A DNA stretch of 64,000 nt from Chitinophaga arvensicola (GTDB taxonomy: Bacteria; Bacteroidota; Bacteroidia; Chitinophagales; Chitinophagaceae). Every line of letters begins with the position of its first letter. Within the stretch, counting starts at the first letter, position 1. Positions 1-8,969 of the stretch are shown piece by piece. Location of the stretch: positions 3,503,499 through 3,567,498 of the forward strand of contig NZ_FOJG01000001.1 of NCBI RefSeq assembly GCF_900110835.1, given 5' to 3'. The position numbers were made by a program, and so were the translations under genes. Under the pieces are notes generated by a model. That model had not been told where the DNA came from. It ran no database searches and saw only the letters and a program-made list of their open reading frames with translations.

Positions 1-291
1 TACGAGGATGTCGCCCGGATTTGCCTGCAATGTGAAAGTGCCTTCACCATTGGTGACGGTGCCACGGGTAGTTCCTTTGATGATGATATTTACACCAGGC
101 AAAGGAACGCCGGTTCTGGCATCGGTTACTTTGCCGGTAACGTCTTGCCTGACAGGATGCGTGTATGCCTTTCCGTTATTGGCGGCTGCATGTAGTGCCG
201 GCGGCGCCGCAGTAGCCAGGCTGCATACAGCAAGCGCCTTCAGGACGGTTTGCCGTGGAAAGTAGTGGCTGATTGTGTACCAGTTTTTCAT
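1..291 (-). CDS. SusC/RagA-type TonB-linked outer-membrane receptor, N-terminal fragment
   Basis: The first 97 codons are visible; the rest runs off the window. The start MKNWYTISHYFPRQTVLKAL leads into a hydrophobic segment typical of a long SusC signal peptide. After it comes a carboxypeptidase-regulatory-like domain (DVTGKVTDARTGVPLPGVNI, then IKGTTRGTVTNGEGTF), the usual opening of SusC/RagA proteins. By family knowledge these import glycan fragments with a SusD lipoprotein and TonB energy. It lies 73 bases after the GH31 gene on the same strand, but a terminator separates them, so it probably has its own promoter or is read by readthrough. Substrate cannot be inferred from this part. Confidence 0.85.
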   Translation of the reverse strand, partial: MKNWYTISHYFPRQTVLKALAVCSLATAAPPALHAAANNGKAYTHPVRQDVTGKVTDARTGVPLPGVNIIIKGTTRGTVTNGEGTFTLQANPGDILV

Positions 292-351
292 GTTTAACGT
301 GTTTTATTTAGGCAAAGGAGTTGTATCGTTACTGAATGTGAAACCTGTTGG

Positions 352-380
352 AAAAAGGCCCGGGTCAGATGGCCCGGACC
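352..380 (-). terminator. Intrinsic terminator overlapping the GH31 stop codon
   Basis: On the minus strand, arms 371-380 and 357-366 (10 positions, one wobble and one mismatch) enclose the 4-base loop at 367-370 and are followed by TTTTT (352-356). The GH31 stop codon (365-367) sits inside the hairpin. It should end most GH31 transcripts before the SusC gene. Confidence 0.65.
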
Positions 381-3214
381 GTTGTTGCTATTCCATTATA
401 TGTTATCATTTTACCTGTCTTGTCACTGATATCCGGACCCGCTTCTTTTCGTTTACCCACAAACGTTACCAGGAAATGCCGTTGCTGCAGCATACCGGGG
501 AAACTACCTTCCCGTTGCCCTATCTGTAATGTTTGCGTAGCCTCATTCCAGCGGAACGGGATGTTGCTGAAAGCGCCTTTTTCATACTGGTAGTTTGTGT
601 TTTCATCTTCATAAAGGGTAAATTCCCCGTCTTTTCCCGTATACACATATAAGTGGATGGTATCTGCCGGGCGTTCACTGGTGTATTGCAGCGCCGGTCC
701 TACCGGGAGGATAGCGCCTTCCTTTACATACAGTGGCATCCTGGACAATGGCGCCGGGGCGGTAATATGGCGGCCACCAGCTTCATATTTTCCGGTATAG
801 AAATCATACCAGCCGTTACCAGCCGGCAGGTATAATTCGCGGCTGCGTGCATGGTAGTCCGTTACAGGATTCACCAGCAGGGAAGGGCCGAACATGTACT
901 GGTCGCGGATATTTAATACGGCGGTATCTGCGCCATAATCCATGACCAGGCCCCGCATCAGCGTATAGTCGTGGTGGTAAGTGCTGCCGGCTACTGCATA
1001 GAGATAAGGCAGCAGGCGATAACGCAGCTGGTCGTAGTATAACATTGACTGGTAAGCTTCGCTGCTGTCAGGAGCGATGTTAAACATCTCCCGGTAGGGG
1101 TATTGCCCATGTGAGCGGAACAGCGGGCAGAAAGCGCCATACTGGAACCAGCGGGTATTCAGTTCCCGCCATTCTTCCAGTGCAGGTCCCTCCGGGTTCG
1201 GATGGTCGTATTTATCTTCCACGAAGAAACCGCCGATATCGGTGGTCCAGTAAGGCAAACCAGACATGCTGAAATTGAGGCCGCCGGGAATCTGTCTTTT
1301 GAACTCTTCAAAAGTGGCGGCGATGTCACCACTCCAGGTGGCGGCTGCATAGCGTTGCAGGCCTGCATAGGCAGAGCGGGTCAGGATAAATACCCGTTGA
1401 CCGGGTTTTGCTGCCCGCTGCCCTTCATAAATGCCCTGAGCATTTACCAATGCATACGTGTTAAAGTATTGTGTGGAAGATCCCAATGCTGTTGGGTTCA
1501 TCAATGATTTACGGTCTGCTATGGAGGCATTGGATAGGATATCCGGCTCGGTTGCGTCCAGCCACCAGGCATCTACTCCCTTGCTGAGCAGGTTCTTTTG
1601 CAACAGGCTCCAGAACAGTTTGCGTGCTTCGGGATTAAAAGCATCATAAAACGTAGATACGTAGCCGTTACCTATCCAGTCGCGCTGCCTGTTTTTGATA
1701 TTCTGTTTGTAGAGCCAGTTTTTACGGTCGAATAATTTGTAATTGCCGATACCTTCATAGAATTTCGGCCATACAGAGATCATGAAATTAGTATGGTATT
1801 GCTGATGCAGGCGGTTGATCATGCCCTCCGGATCGGGAAAACGGGCAGCGTCAAATTGCTGGCTGCCCCATTCGTCCTGTTTCCAGTAGCTCCAGTCCAA
1901 TACGATATTGTCCAGCGGAATTTTCCTTTTGCGGAACTCCGCTACGGTGTTTTCAATTTCGTCCTGCGTTTTATACCTTTCCCTGCTTTGCCAGAAGCCC
2001 AGTGCCCAACGCGGTATCATGGTGGCTTTGCCGGTTACCTGCCGGTAGCCACTGATCACCTCGTCGGTATTTTGTCCGTACATGAAGTAGTAATCAATAC
2101 GCTCACCCGCTTCAGACGATAACTGCATTTTATCTACCTCTGCAGCCGGTGTGGGAGAGAGAAATTTGAGGGAAATGAAGGATTGCGTAGTTTCAGGAAT
2201 CCATTCTATTTTGATGGATGTTGCTTTCCCTTTCCGGAGCTGATGGCGGAACACCGAAGCACCGGGGTTCCAGCTTTCCCGCCACCTGTCGAGTTTCAGT
2301 TGTCCGTCTATCCATACTTTGGTGTACCCGGAGGTAGTCATGAAGAATTTAAACTCCCCGGTTTCATCCGCATTTACGCTACCTTCCCAGGTCACTTTTC
2401 CTTTCACCATGGGAAAGGCGGCGGGTAATGCGCTTAATTTGTCCAGGAATTCATAATCAATTTTATCTTCCACTGCTTTCACATACACGGTATTATTATA
2501 GCGGTCGCCGTAAGTAGCTGTTAAACCACCTGCTTTCCCCTCTGCTGAAATTAAGTGTAAGGCAGACAATTGCTCAAATGGGCGGTTATCTCCGAAGCGG
2601 GTGATGGAATAGTTATCCCACAATATTCCATAGTTACGGTTTGATACGAGGAAAGGTACTGCTGCTACAGAGTTATACTGGGTGAGATCTATATCCTGGT
2701 TTTTGTAGTTCATTAAACCGGTCTGGTGTTGTCCCAGCCCATAGAATGCTTCATTGGCCGGAGATTCAAATACCTGCCGGATGCGGTATAAAGATTTACC
2801 GTCGATAGTAACGGGGGTAAAGCTTTTACCCCCACCACGCGCTTCCTGTAAAATGAGGCGGCCTGCTTTGTCCCTGAATTCCACTTCGCCGGTATGGAGT
2901 GCTACAGTGGCAGTAAGACTGGCAGTTGTCAGGGTTACTGTTCCGGGGTGTTCTTCTGAATCCCACTTTACGGAATTGCCCTGTATATCTATTGCCATCA
3001 GGCTCGGAGATCCGTTGAAATGTTCGTCTGCTGTGGCGGTTACATGGATCACCTTATCAGAGATCACCTGTAATTTCACTTGTCTGACCCCGTTGGGCGC
3101 AGGATTTTTTAAATGTATCAATAAACCATCTGATAGTTTGTCGACCTGCCCGGCATAACACCAGGAGGTCAGCAACGTCATTAGTACGATCGGTATCGCC
3201 CTCTTTATCTGCAT
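365..3214 (-). CDS. GH31 alpha-xylosidase/alpha-glucosidase with PA14 insert
   Basis: Secreted or periplasmic retaining alpha-glycosidase of about 950 residues. The start at 3214 is preferred over 3274 because it begins a clean signal peptide (MQIKRAIPIVLMTLLTSWCYA). A GH31 N-terminal domain is interrupted by a PA14-like beta domain at about residues 230-355, as in the xyloglucan alpha-xylosidases of Bacteroides and Cellvibrio. The catalytic nucleophile is Asp553 in WWLDATEPD, and the acid/base is probably Asp630 in TWSGD. The WLDATEPD form and the PA14 domain favour alpha-xylosidase, but alpha-glucosidase is possible. Next to an HTCS regulator and a SusC gene it forms part of a polysaccharide-utilisation locus. 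Confidence 0.88.
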   Translation of the reverse strand: MQIKRAIPIVLMTLLTSWCYAGQVDKLSDGLLIHLKNPAPNGVRQVKLQVISDKVIHVTATADEHFNGSPSLMAIDIQGNSVKWDSEEHPGTVTLTTASLTATVALHTGEVEFRDKAGRLILQEARGGGKSFTPVTIDGKSLYRIRQVFESPANEAFYGLGQHQTGLMNYKNQDIDLTQYNSVAAVPFLVSNRNYGILWDNYSITRFGDNRPFEQLSALHLISAEGKAGGLTATYGDRYNNTVYVKAVEDKIDYEFLDKLSALPAAFPMVKGKVTWEGSVNADETGEFKFFMTTSGYTKVWIDGQLKLDRWRESWNPGASVFRHQLRKGKATSIKIEWIPETTQSFISLKFLSPTPAAEVDKMQLSSEAGERIDYYFMYGQNTDEVISGYRQVTGKATMIPRWALGFWQSRERYKTQDEIENTVAEFRKRKIPLDNIVLDWSYWKQDEWGSQQFDAARFPDPEGMINRLHQQYHTNFMISVWPKFYEGIGNYKLFDRKNWLYKQNIKNRQRDWIGNGYVSTFYDAFNPEARKLFWSLLQKNLLSKGVDAWWLDATEPDILSNASIADRKSLMNPTALGSSTQYFNTYALVNAQGIYEGQRAAKPGQRVFILTRSAYAGLQRYAAATWSGDIAATFEEFKRQIPGGLNFSMSGLPYWTTDIGGFFVEDKYDHPNPEGPALEEWRELNTRWFQYGAFCPLFRSHGQYPYREMFNIAPDSSEAYQSMLYYDQLRYRLLPYLYAVAGSTYHHDYTLMRGLVMDYGADTAVLNIRDQYMFGPSLLVNPVTDYHARSRELYLPAGNGWYDFYTGKYEAGGRHITAPAPLSRMPLYVKEGAILPVGPALQYTSERPADTIHLYVYTGKDGEFTLYEDENTNYQYEKGAFSNIPFRWNEATQTLQIGQREGSFPGMLQQRHFLVTFVGKRKEAGPDISDKTGKMITYNGIATTVRAI

Positions 3215-3319
3215 ATTTGAACGGATTTTTTTCGTTGGTTGAACGTGGTGTTTACACAGGTCCGTGGGGGACATGTATGTTTATTTTCAAAACGTGTTTT
3301 ACTTCAGAACGTGTGAAAA

Positions 3320-3327
3320 CAAAAATA
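3320..3327 (-). promoter_or_regulatory. Possible -7 box for the GH31 gene
   Basis: The minus strand reads TATTTTTG, an exact TAnnTTTG match, about 105 bases before the GH31 start. No convincing TTTG is seen at the -33 position, which might suit an activator-dependent promoter. Two direct copies of AACGTGT (3291-3297 and 3308-3314, plus strand) lie just downstream. Confidence 0.35.
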
Positions 3328-3474
3328 ACGGGCCCCCGGGAATCGCAGGGTACGGGTATGTTTTAGATGTAGGGCGATTATGTTAACCACCTGCCTGATG
3401 AGGGTATTCAATTGATACCGGTATGGGCATTGAATGTTAATAATTGAAACAGCATGACATTGGTTTTAAAGCGT

Positions 3475-3579
3475 TTACAGCAGGAAGAGGCCGATGAGTG
3501 ATACGGTGATCAGACCCAACAGCAGAATTTCGAGAATGAGGTAAAGCCGGTTGCTCCGTTTAAAGTTTTGCTTGAACAT
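3475..3579 (-). CDS. Possible 34-residue single-span membrane protein
   Basis: A complete short frame starts MFKQNFKRSNRLYLILEILL and continues with an uninterrupted hydrophobic stretch to its stop. The basic N-terminus (4 of the first 11 residues Lys/Arg) followed by about 22 hydrophobic residues is what a single inner-membrane helix with the N-terminus inside looks like. It lies in the gap between the HTCS gene and the GH31 gene on the same strand, 49 bases after the probable HTCS terminator hairpin. No function is recognised. Being so short it could be chance, but the composition is not random for this base content. Confidence 0.45.
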   Translation of the reverse strand: MFKQNFKRSNRLYLILEILLLGLITVSLIGLFLL

Positions 3580-3616
3580 AGTTGGTAGTAATAACAGATC
3601 CGGCAAAATTATTCTA

Positions 3617-3640
3617 TGCGCCCCGTAGGAAGGGGGCGCA
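3617..3640 (-). terminator. Hairpin after the HTCS gene
   Basis: Perfect 8-base arms (3617-3624 and 3633-3640, TGCGCCCC/GGGGCGCA) with an 8-base loop, 63 bases after the HTCS stop codon. On the minus strand it is followed by a weak T-rich run (TAGAATAATTTT), so termination may be partial. Confidence 0.5.
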
Positions 3641-3703
3641 TTTCGTTATTTGATAGGGCACTTTTGTTGTTTTACGGCATGATGTAGTATTGATGTAGCA
3701 GCA

Positions 3704-6700
3704 TTATTTCTTCTTCCCGTATACGGAAGGCAGCACGTTGTACTCCATCTTAAAGTATTTCGTAAAATATTTGGGATTATTGAAGCCTACTTCATAGGCC
3801 ACTTCTGCTACTGTCAGCTGGCTTTTTTCGAGCAGTTGTGCCGCACGCTTTAAACGGATACTACGGATAAATTCGATGGGAGACCTGCCAGTGAGGGCCA
3901 GGATCTTTTTATAGACAGATACCCGGCTCATGAAAAGCGCTTTGCTCAGTTCTTCTACGGAGAAGTCGGGGTTGGCGATATTCTTTTCTACAATCTGTAA
4001 GGCGGTTTGTATAAACTGTTCATCCGCGGAAGAAACAGCCACTTCGCTGGGATTGGCTGCTATATGCTGCTGGAATGTTTTCCGGAGCGACGACTGTTGG
4101 GAGATGATATTTTTGATCCGCGATAATAGTACTTCAAAATTAAATGGCTTGGTAATGTAGTCGGACGCCCCGGTTTCCAGGGCCTCCAGTTGCTGGGCTT
4201 CTTCCGCCCTCGCTGTGAGCAGCACAACAGGCAGGTGGGCTGTCCGCTGTTGTCCGCGTATTTTCTTACAGAGTTCGAGGCCATCCATTTCCGGCATCGA
4301 AATATCGCTGACGATGAGATGGGGGAGGGTGTGTTGCAATACTTTCCAGGCTGCCGCCCCGTTTTCGGTGGCTATGATCTGGAAATACTGTCCCAGGTTA
4401 TCTTTCAGGTAAAAGCGAAAGTCCTCATTATCTTCTACCAGTAAAACCACCGGTTTTTTACTGTTGCTGTTGACCGGAACTGAGGGAGGAATATGTGCGG
4501 CGGTGCTGATTACTTCCTGTACCGTTCCGGCAACTGTTGCTGTTACTGTTTTTACCGGCAAACACACGGTAAAGCAGCTGCCCATTTCCGGGGCGCTGTC
4601 TACACTGATGCTGCCACCATGCATCTTCACAAATTCCCTGGTAATAGACAGGCCTATACCACTGCCCTGGTTTACCATAGAAGCAGGTACTTCATGCTGA
4701 AAGAACCTTTCAAAGATATGTGCCTGTTTTTCCGGTGGAATACCAATACCGGTGTCTTTTACGGCTATCTCCAGCTGTTGACTGTTCTCCTGGTAGCTAA
4801 CGTGAACGGATATACTGCCGTTTTCAGGTGTAAATTTAAAGGCATTGGATAGGAGGTTGAAAAGGATCTTTTCTATTTTATCTGCATCATATAGCATGGT
4901 CAGTTCCTGTATATCGCTCTGAAAATTAAGCTGGATATGCTTTTTCTCGGACAGGTCGGAAAAGGAGGAGGTCAGGTCTTTTATAAACCCGATGATTTCG
5001 CCTTCGGCGGGATGTAATTTTATTTCCTGTACTTCCATTTTACGGAAGTCGAGTAACTGGTTGACCAGGTTGAGTAAACGCCGGGCATTACGCTGCATCA
5101 GTTCCAGTTGTACTTTTAAGCCGCTGTCGGCCGACTGGCGCATCATCTTTTCCAGCGGGGCAATGATCAGGCTGAGCGGGGTTCTGAATTCATGACTCAC
5201 ATTGGTAAAGAAACGGATCTTCAGGGCGTCCAGTTCGTGCATCCGTGCCGCTTCCTGTGTTTGCTGCGCTACCCGGAATTTGAGCCGTTCCCGCTCCAGG
5301 ATGATCCGGCGGGCCAGCAGCAGGGCGCCCAGGATCAGCAGCGCATAGCCGATAAAGGCGGGCCAGGTTTTCCAGAAAGGAGGCAGCACCCGGATTTTCA
5401 GGGTAAGTGCTTCTTCATTCCAGACACCATCGTTATTAGAGGCTTTTACCCGGAATGTATATTCTCCCGGATCCAGGTTGGTGAATGTTGCTTTTCGTTG
5501 GAGGCCGTCAGTATACAGCCAGTCTTTATTAAAGCCTTCCAGCATATAGGCATACCGGTTTTTCTCCGGATGGAAATAGTTGAGGGAGGCAAATTCCAGT
5601 GAAAAAACATTTTCCTTATGTTTCAGGGTGATGCTGCGCGTTTCGGGCATAGAGGCCTGCAGCAGGATGCGGCCGTTGACCTGTTCACCGGGCAATATGC
5701 TTTTATTAAAGATCTGGAGATCCGTGAGTACTACGGGAGGCAGGTTATTATTAAGGGCAATGGCATTCGGATAAAAAAGATTGAAGCCATTACCACCGCC
5801 AAAGATGAGTTCCCCGCGACTGGTTTTCAGGGCGGCGTTTTCATTAAAGTCTTTGCCTTGCAGGCCATCGGATTCATCGTAATTTTTAAAAGTATAGGTG
5901 GGGGTGGCGCCTTCCCGGATCATCATATTGGATAATCCATTGGGAGTACTCATCCACAAACTGTGATCATTGGCTTCCAGGATATTGAGGACAGAATTAT
6001 CCGGCAGGCCGTCTTCCTTCCGGAATGTACGGAAGTTGTTGTCTTTGCGGTGATAAAGGTCCAGTCCTTCGCGGGTACCTATCCAGATGTGGTCCTGGCT
6101 GTCCTGGAAAATGCATACCACGTTGTTATGACTCAGGCTGCCGGGAACATTCGGGGTATTGCTGTAATGTTTAAATGTGCCGGTCGACAGCTGCAGTACA
6201 TCCAGTCCATCGGAGGTACCTATCCAGAGATTTCCCTGCCGGTCTTCCATCAATGCTGCGATATATTTAGACGGCACTTCTTTCCGGTAGTGTCTGAACT
6301 GCCCGGTGGCGGGGTCCATTCGGTTAAGGCCGCCGCTGAGGGTCCCTATCCATAGCTGGTGCCGGCTGTCTTCCAGTACTTCCCAGATACTGTTGTCGCT
6401 GATGCTGTTGGTATCGGCGGGGTTGTGTTTATAATGAATAAAGCGCCGGCCATCGAAGCGGTCCAATCCCCCGAAGTAGGTACCTATCCATAGCTGCCGG
6501 TTATGATCTATGCAGAGGCTTACGATTACATTCCCGGAAATGCTGTTATTGTTGCCGGGTTCATGCCGGTATTGGGTAAAGTTGTTGCGGCTGCGGTCAA
6601 AATAGATCAATCCGCCGCCATTGGTACCGATCCAGAGATTGCCGGCAGCATCTTCCACAAAACGGTTCACATCATTGTAAGGCAAACTGTTACGGCTATA

Positions 6701-7777
6701 CGCCTGGTACTGGTACAGCGGGAATTTGACCATGTTTTCATGGTAATAATTCAGTCCTTTTTTGAAAGTGCCTACCCATATGATACCGGTATTGTCTTTA
6801 TAAAGACTGGTAATGCTGTTCTGGCTCAGGCTGCGGTTATCTTCCGGGATATTTTCTATATACCGGATCGTCTGTTTTTTCTTATCGATGATATTGATCC
6901 CGCCATGATCGGTGCCGATCCAGATGAAACCATTGTTATCCGGTACAATACCTCTTACAATGTTGTTATTCAGGGGAAGCCCGGGAGTAGACTGGTCGAT
7001 ATGCCGGAAGCGGCCGGTGCCGGCTTCAAAATAGTAAGCTCCGTTGTCTTCGTTGTTACTGAAGAGCCAGAGGTCTCCATCCATATCTGCCGCCATAGAC
7101 CAGGTGGTACCCGGGCTTTGGGGGCGAACGAGCGTTGTGTTGCGGTAAATGATCCGATGGTTGCGGGCATCCATTTTTTCAAGAATGCCATTGCTGTGCA
7201 GGAGCCAGTAATGGCCACTTTTGTCGGGAAGCAGTGCGGATACGGTATTGGTGGCGATACTGGCGGTATCGGCAGTATGTTTGAAAGAAAGTGCTTTTTG
7301 CTGGTTGTGCACCAGGAAAATCCCGGCAGTAGGGTGAAGGAACCAATAGTTGCCGTGGTTGTCGTTTACAATATCAGTGATTACATTGCCCGGGATGCCC
7401 CATTGTTGCAGGACCTGTTCGGGATGCCGGTTAAAGCGTGTGCTGACCGGGTCGTAAATGTTGATACCGCTGCGGGTCTGGATCCAGAGCTGCTGTCCCG
7501 GTCCGGGCATGATCTTATTGATGTTATTGTCTGTCAGGGAGGTGGTATCCCGCAGGTCGTGCTGGTAAACGGTAAAGTGGTAGCCATCGAAGCGGTTCAG
7601 TCCCGACACGGTACCAATCCACATAAAACCGGTGCTATCCCGGAAAATACAGTTTACCTGGTTATTGGACAGGCCCTGGTTAATATCAATCCGGTTAAAC
7701 TGATAGGGAAGGGTTTGCCCCTGCATTGCAGTGGTAAAGAGAAAGGAAAAAATGACTATAAGGACCCGCTTCCGCAT
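3704..7777 (-). CDS. Hybrid two-component system regulator (HTCS), SusR/BT-type
   Basis: All parts of a two-component system in one 1357-residue protein. Order: signal peptide (MRKRVLIVIFSFLFTTAMQG), about 14 two-component-regulator propeller repeats (WIGT.SGLNRFD, WIGTNGGGLIYFD and similar) to about residue 690, Y_Y_Y domain, membrane helix near 805-825, HisKA domain with His862 in VSHEFRTP, HATPase with DTGIGIPPE, receiver domain with phospho-acceptor Asp1158 in VSDISMPEMDG, and a C-terminal AraC-type helix-turn-helix ending at the C-terminus. By family knowledge HTCS proteins bind an oligosaccharide in the periplasm through the propeller domain and activate the adjacent locus. The target here is probably the GH31/SusC genes downstream. 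Confidence 0.95.
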   Translation of the reverse strand: MRKRVLIVIFSFLFTTAMQGQTLPYQFNRIDINQGLSNNQVNCIFRDSTGFMWIGTVSGLNRFDGYHFTVYQHDLRDTTSLTDNNINKIMPGPGQQLWIQTRSGINIYDPVSTRFNRHPEQVLQQWGIPGNVITDIVNDNHGNYWFLHPTAGIFLVHNQQKALSFKHTADTASIATNTVSALLPDKSGHYWLLHSNGILEKMDARNHRIIYRNTTLVRPQSPGTTWSMAADMDGDLWLFSNNEDNGAYYFEAGTGRFRHIDQSTPGLPLNNNIVRGIVPDNNGFIWIGTDHGGINIIDKKKQTIRYIENIPEDNRSLSQNSITSLYKDNTGIIWVGTFKKGLNYYHENMVKFPLYQYQAYSRNSLPYNDVNRFVEDAAGNLWIGTNGGGLIYFDRSRNNFTQYRHEPGNNNSISGNVIVSLCIDHNRQLWIGTYFGGLDRFDGRRFIHYKHNPADTNSISDNSIWEVLEDSRHQLWIGTLSGGLNRMDPATGQFRHYRKEVPSKYIAALMEDRQGNLWIGTSDGLDVLQLSTGTFKHYSNTPNVPGSLSHNNVVCIFQDSQDHIWIGTREGLDLYHRKDNNFRTFRKEDGLPDNSVLNILEANDHSLWMSTPNGLSNMMIREGATPTYTFKNYDESDGLQGKDFNENAALKTSRGELIFGGGNGFNLFYPNAIALNNNLPPVVLTDLQIFNKSILPGEQVNGRILLQASMPETRSITLKHKENVFSLEFASLNYFHPEKNRYAYMLEGFNKDWLYTDGLQRKATFTNLDPGEYTFRVKASNNDGVWNEEALTLKIRVLPPFWKTWPAFIGYALLILGALLLARRIILERERLKFRVAQQTQEAARMHELDALKIRFFTNVSHEFRTPLSLIIAPLEKMMRQSADSGLKVQLELMQRNARRLLNLVNQLLDFRKMEVQEIKLHPAEGEIIGFIKDLTSSFSDLSEKKHIQLNFQSDIQELTMLYDADKIEKILFNLLSNAFKFTPENGSISVHVSYQENSQQLEIAVKDTGIGIPPEKQAHIFERFFQHEVPASMVNQGSGIGLSITREFVKMHGGSISVDSAPEMGSCFTVCLPVKTVTATVAGTVQEVISTAAHIPPSVPVNSNSKKPVVLLVEDNEDFRFYLKDNLGQYFQIIATENGAAAWKVLQHTLPHLIVSDISMPEMDGLELCKKIRGQQRTAHLPVVLLTARAEEAQQLEALETGASDYITKPFNFEVLLSRIKNIISQQSSLRKTFQQHIAANPSEVAVSSADEQFIQTALQIVEKNIANPDFSVEELSKALFMSRVSVYKKILALTGRSPIEFIRSIRLKRAAQLLEKSQLTVAEVAYEVGFNNPKYFTKYFKMEYNVLPSVYGKKK

Positions 7778-7851
7778 GTACGCACACCTTGGTTGAAAAA
7801 TTGTTGGCCTGACAATTATAATGGCGCAACAATATAGTAATAAACGGATAC

Positions 7852-7883
7852 AAAAAAAGAAAGGTCGAAAGAATTCGACCTTT
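7852..7883 (-). terminator. Strong intrinsic terminator of the candidate small RNA
   Basis: Perfect 10-base arms (7860-7869 and 7874-7883, AAAGGTCGAA/TTCGACCTTT), loop AGAA, followed on the minus strand by a C and seven T (7852-7858 read in reverse). It lies upstream of the HTCS start and points into it, so it must end a transcript begun between 7884 and about 8040. Confidence 0.8.
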
Positions 7884-8004
7884 ATTGCTAAAATTCCACG
7901 TTATGGCACTCAGGTCCATAAAAAGTTAATCAGCTAAAAATCCGGCATAACCGGTATATGATAAATGATATTTGCAGTTTTTAATTGGGGTAGCCAGCCT
8001 CTTG
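7852..8004 (-). ncRNA. Candidate small RNA (about 150 nt) upstream of the HTCS gene
   Basis: Seen directly: a promoter-like pair (8010-8041) and a strong intrinsic terminator (7852-7883), both on the minus strand, define a transcript with no plausible coding frame. Inside it are two small hairpins: CCGG-TTATG-CCGG near 7942-7954 and TTATGG/CCATAA around a 9-base loop near 7901-7921. The 5' part contains an unpaired C-rich stretch (GGCTACCCC). It ends 75 bases before the HTCS start codon, so it could act in trans or as a terminated leader of the HTCS transcript. I do not recognise the family: it lacks the SRP RNA loop and is too short for tmRNA or RNase P. A 6S-like RNA cannot be excluded. Confidence 0.55.
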
Positions 8005-8009
8005 CTATA

Positions 8010-8041
8010 CAAAAGTAGGTGAAGGTAAAACGAATGTCAAG
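8010..8041 (-). promoter_or_regulatory. Bacteroidota-type promoter for the candidate small RNA
   Basis: On the minus strand, CTTG (8038-8041), 20 bases, then TACTTTTG (8010-8017). The second element is an exact TAnnTTTG match and the first is one base off TTTG. Expected transcription start is near 8003-8004. Confidence 0.55.
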
Positions 8042-8168
8042 AAATTAGCAAACAATATTTAAAAAAAAATAAAAAACCTTCCGGACGCGCATTTTTTTCT
8101 GTGGCTGGATAATTTCAGATTATAATCTTTAAAGATAAATGAGTATTTTTTTGCCAATCTGAAAATCC

Positions 8169-8969
8169 ATGAAACGTATTGCTTTAAGTATGATGCTGTT
8201 AGGAGGTGTGATCACTGCCGCCTTCGCGCAGTTGTCGCCCGCTAAGGGAGGAACTGTTACGCTAGACTATTATTACAATAATGAATCAAAGCCGGATAAG
8301 GCCGGCAACCCGGTAAGGTGGCACTACGTGTGGGGGGAAACGGATGATGGGGGTGTATCGCTCTGGGGGCATATTTTTGATTCCCTTGGCGTGAAAAAAG
8401 ACAGCCTGTTGACGGCGCCCACCGCCGCCAACCTGAAAAAGACGGGGATCTATATCATCATAGACCCGGATACCGAAAAAGAATCTGCCCATCCCAACTA
8501 CATGAATGAAAAGGATGCCGGTGTTATTTACAACTGGGTAAAAGCTGGTGGGGTACTGGTATTGCTGGAAAATGATTCTGCCAATGCGGAGTTTGCACGC
8601 TTTAATCTCCTCAGCGAAAAATTCGGAATTCATTTTAACGGAGATAGCCGTAACCGGGTACAGGGGCAGAACTGGGAACAGGGCGCGTTTCATATCCCTG
8701 CAGGGCATGAAATATTCCGGGGTGGAAGAAAGGTCTATATCAAGGAGTTATCTACCCTGACGCTGAAATCGCCCGCCCGTGCGGTATATAAGGACGGTGC
8801 ACATGTAATCATGGCCGTTGCCAGAGTTGGCAGGGGAACCGTGTTTGCTGTGGGTGACCCCTGGTTTTACAACGAATATGTGAATGGGAGCAGGCTGCCG
8901 GCATCTTTCCAGAACTATGAGGCAGCAGGGGATCTGACGCAATGGCTCATAAAAGCAGCCAACCGCTAA
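8169..8969 (+). CDS. Secreted DUF4350-like protein, related to the C-terminal domain of GH105/GH88 hydrolases
   Basis: 266 residues with a signal peptide ([20 protein letters not shown]). The body ([69 protein letters not shown]) matches the glutamine-amidotransferase-like domain that follows the hydrolase domain in many Bacteroidota unsaturated rhamnogalacturonyl hydrolases. Here the hydrolase domain is absent and the domain stands alone with its own signal peptide. Function unknown; sugar binding or an accessory role in pectin breakdown is inference. Its stop codon overlaps that of convergent queG by 3 bases. Confidence 0.75.
   Translation: MKRIALSMMLLGGVITAAFAQLSPAKGGTVTLDYYYNNESKPDKAGNPVRWHYVWGETDDGGVSLWGHIFDSLGVKKDSLLTAPTAANLKKTGIYIIIDPDTEKESAHPNYMNEKDAGVIYNWVKAGGVLVLLENDSANAEFARFNLLSEKFGIHFNGDSRNRVQGQNWEQGAFHIPAGHEIFRGGRKVYIKELSTLTLKSPARAVYKDGAHVIMAVARVGRGTVFAVGDPWFYNEYVNGSRLPASFQNYEAAGDLTQWLIKAANR

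Noticed and set aside
6503..7837. 444-codon open frame on the plus strand opposite the HTCS propeller region
   Set aside because: It is antisense to clear repeats of a real protein, and its translation has no recognisable domains; long antisense frames follow from the codon use here.
7901..7955. SRP RNA or tmRNA in the small RNA region
   Set aside because: The conserved SRP apical loop and the tmRNA acceptor/T-arm are absent, and the transcript is too short for tmRNA.
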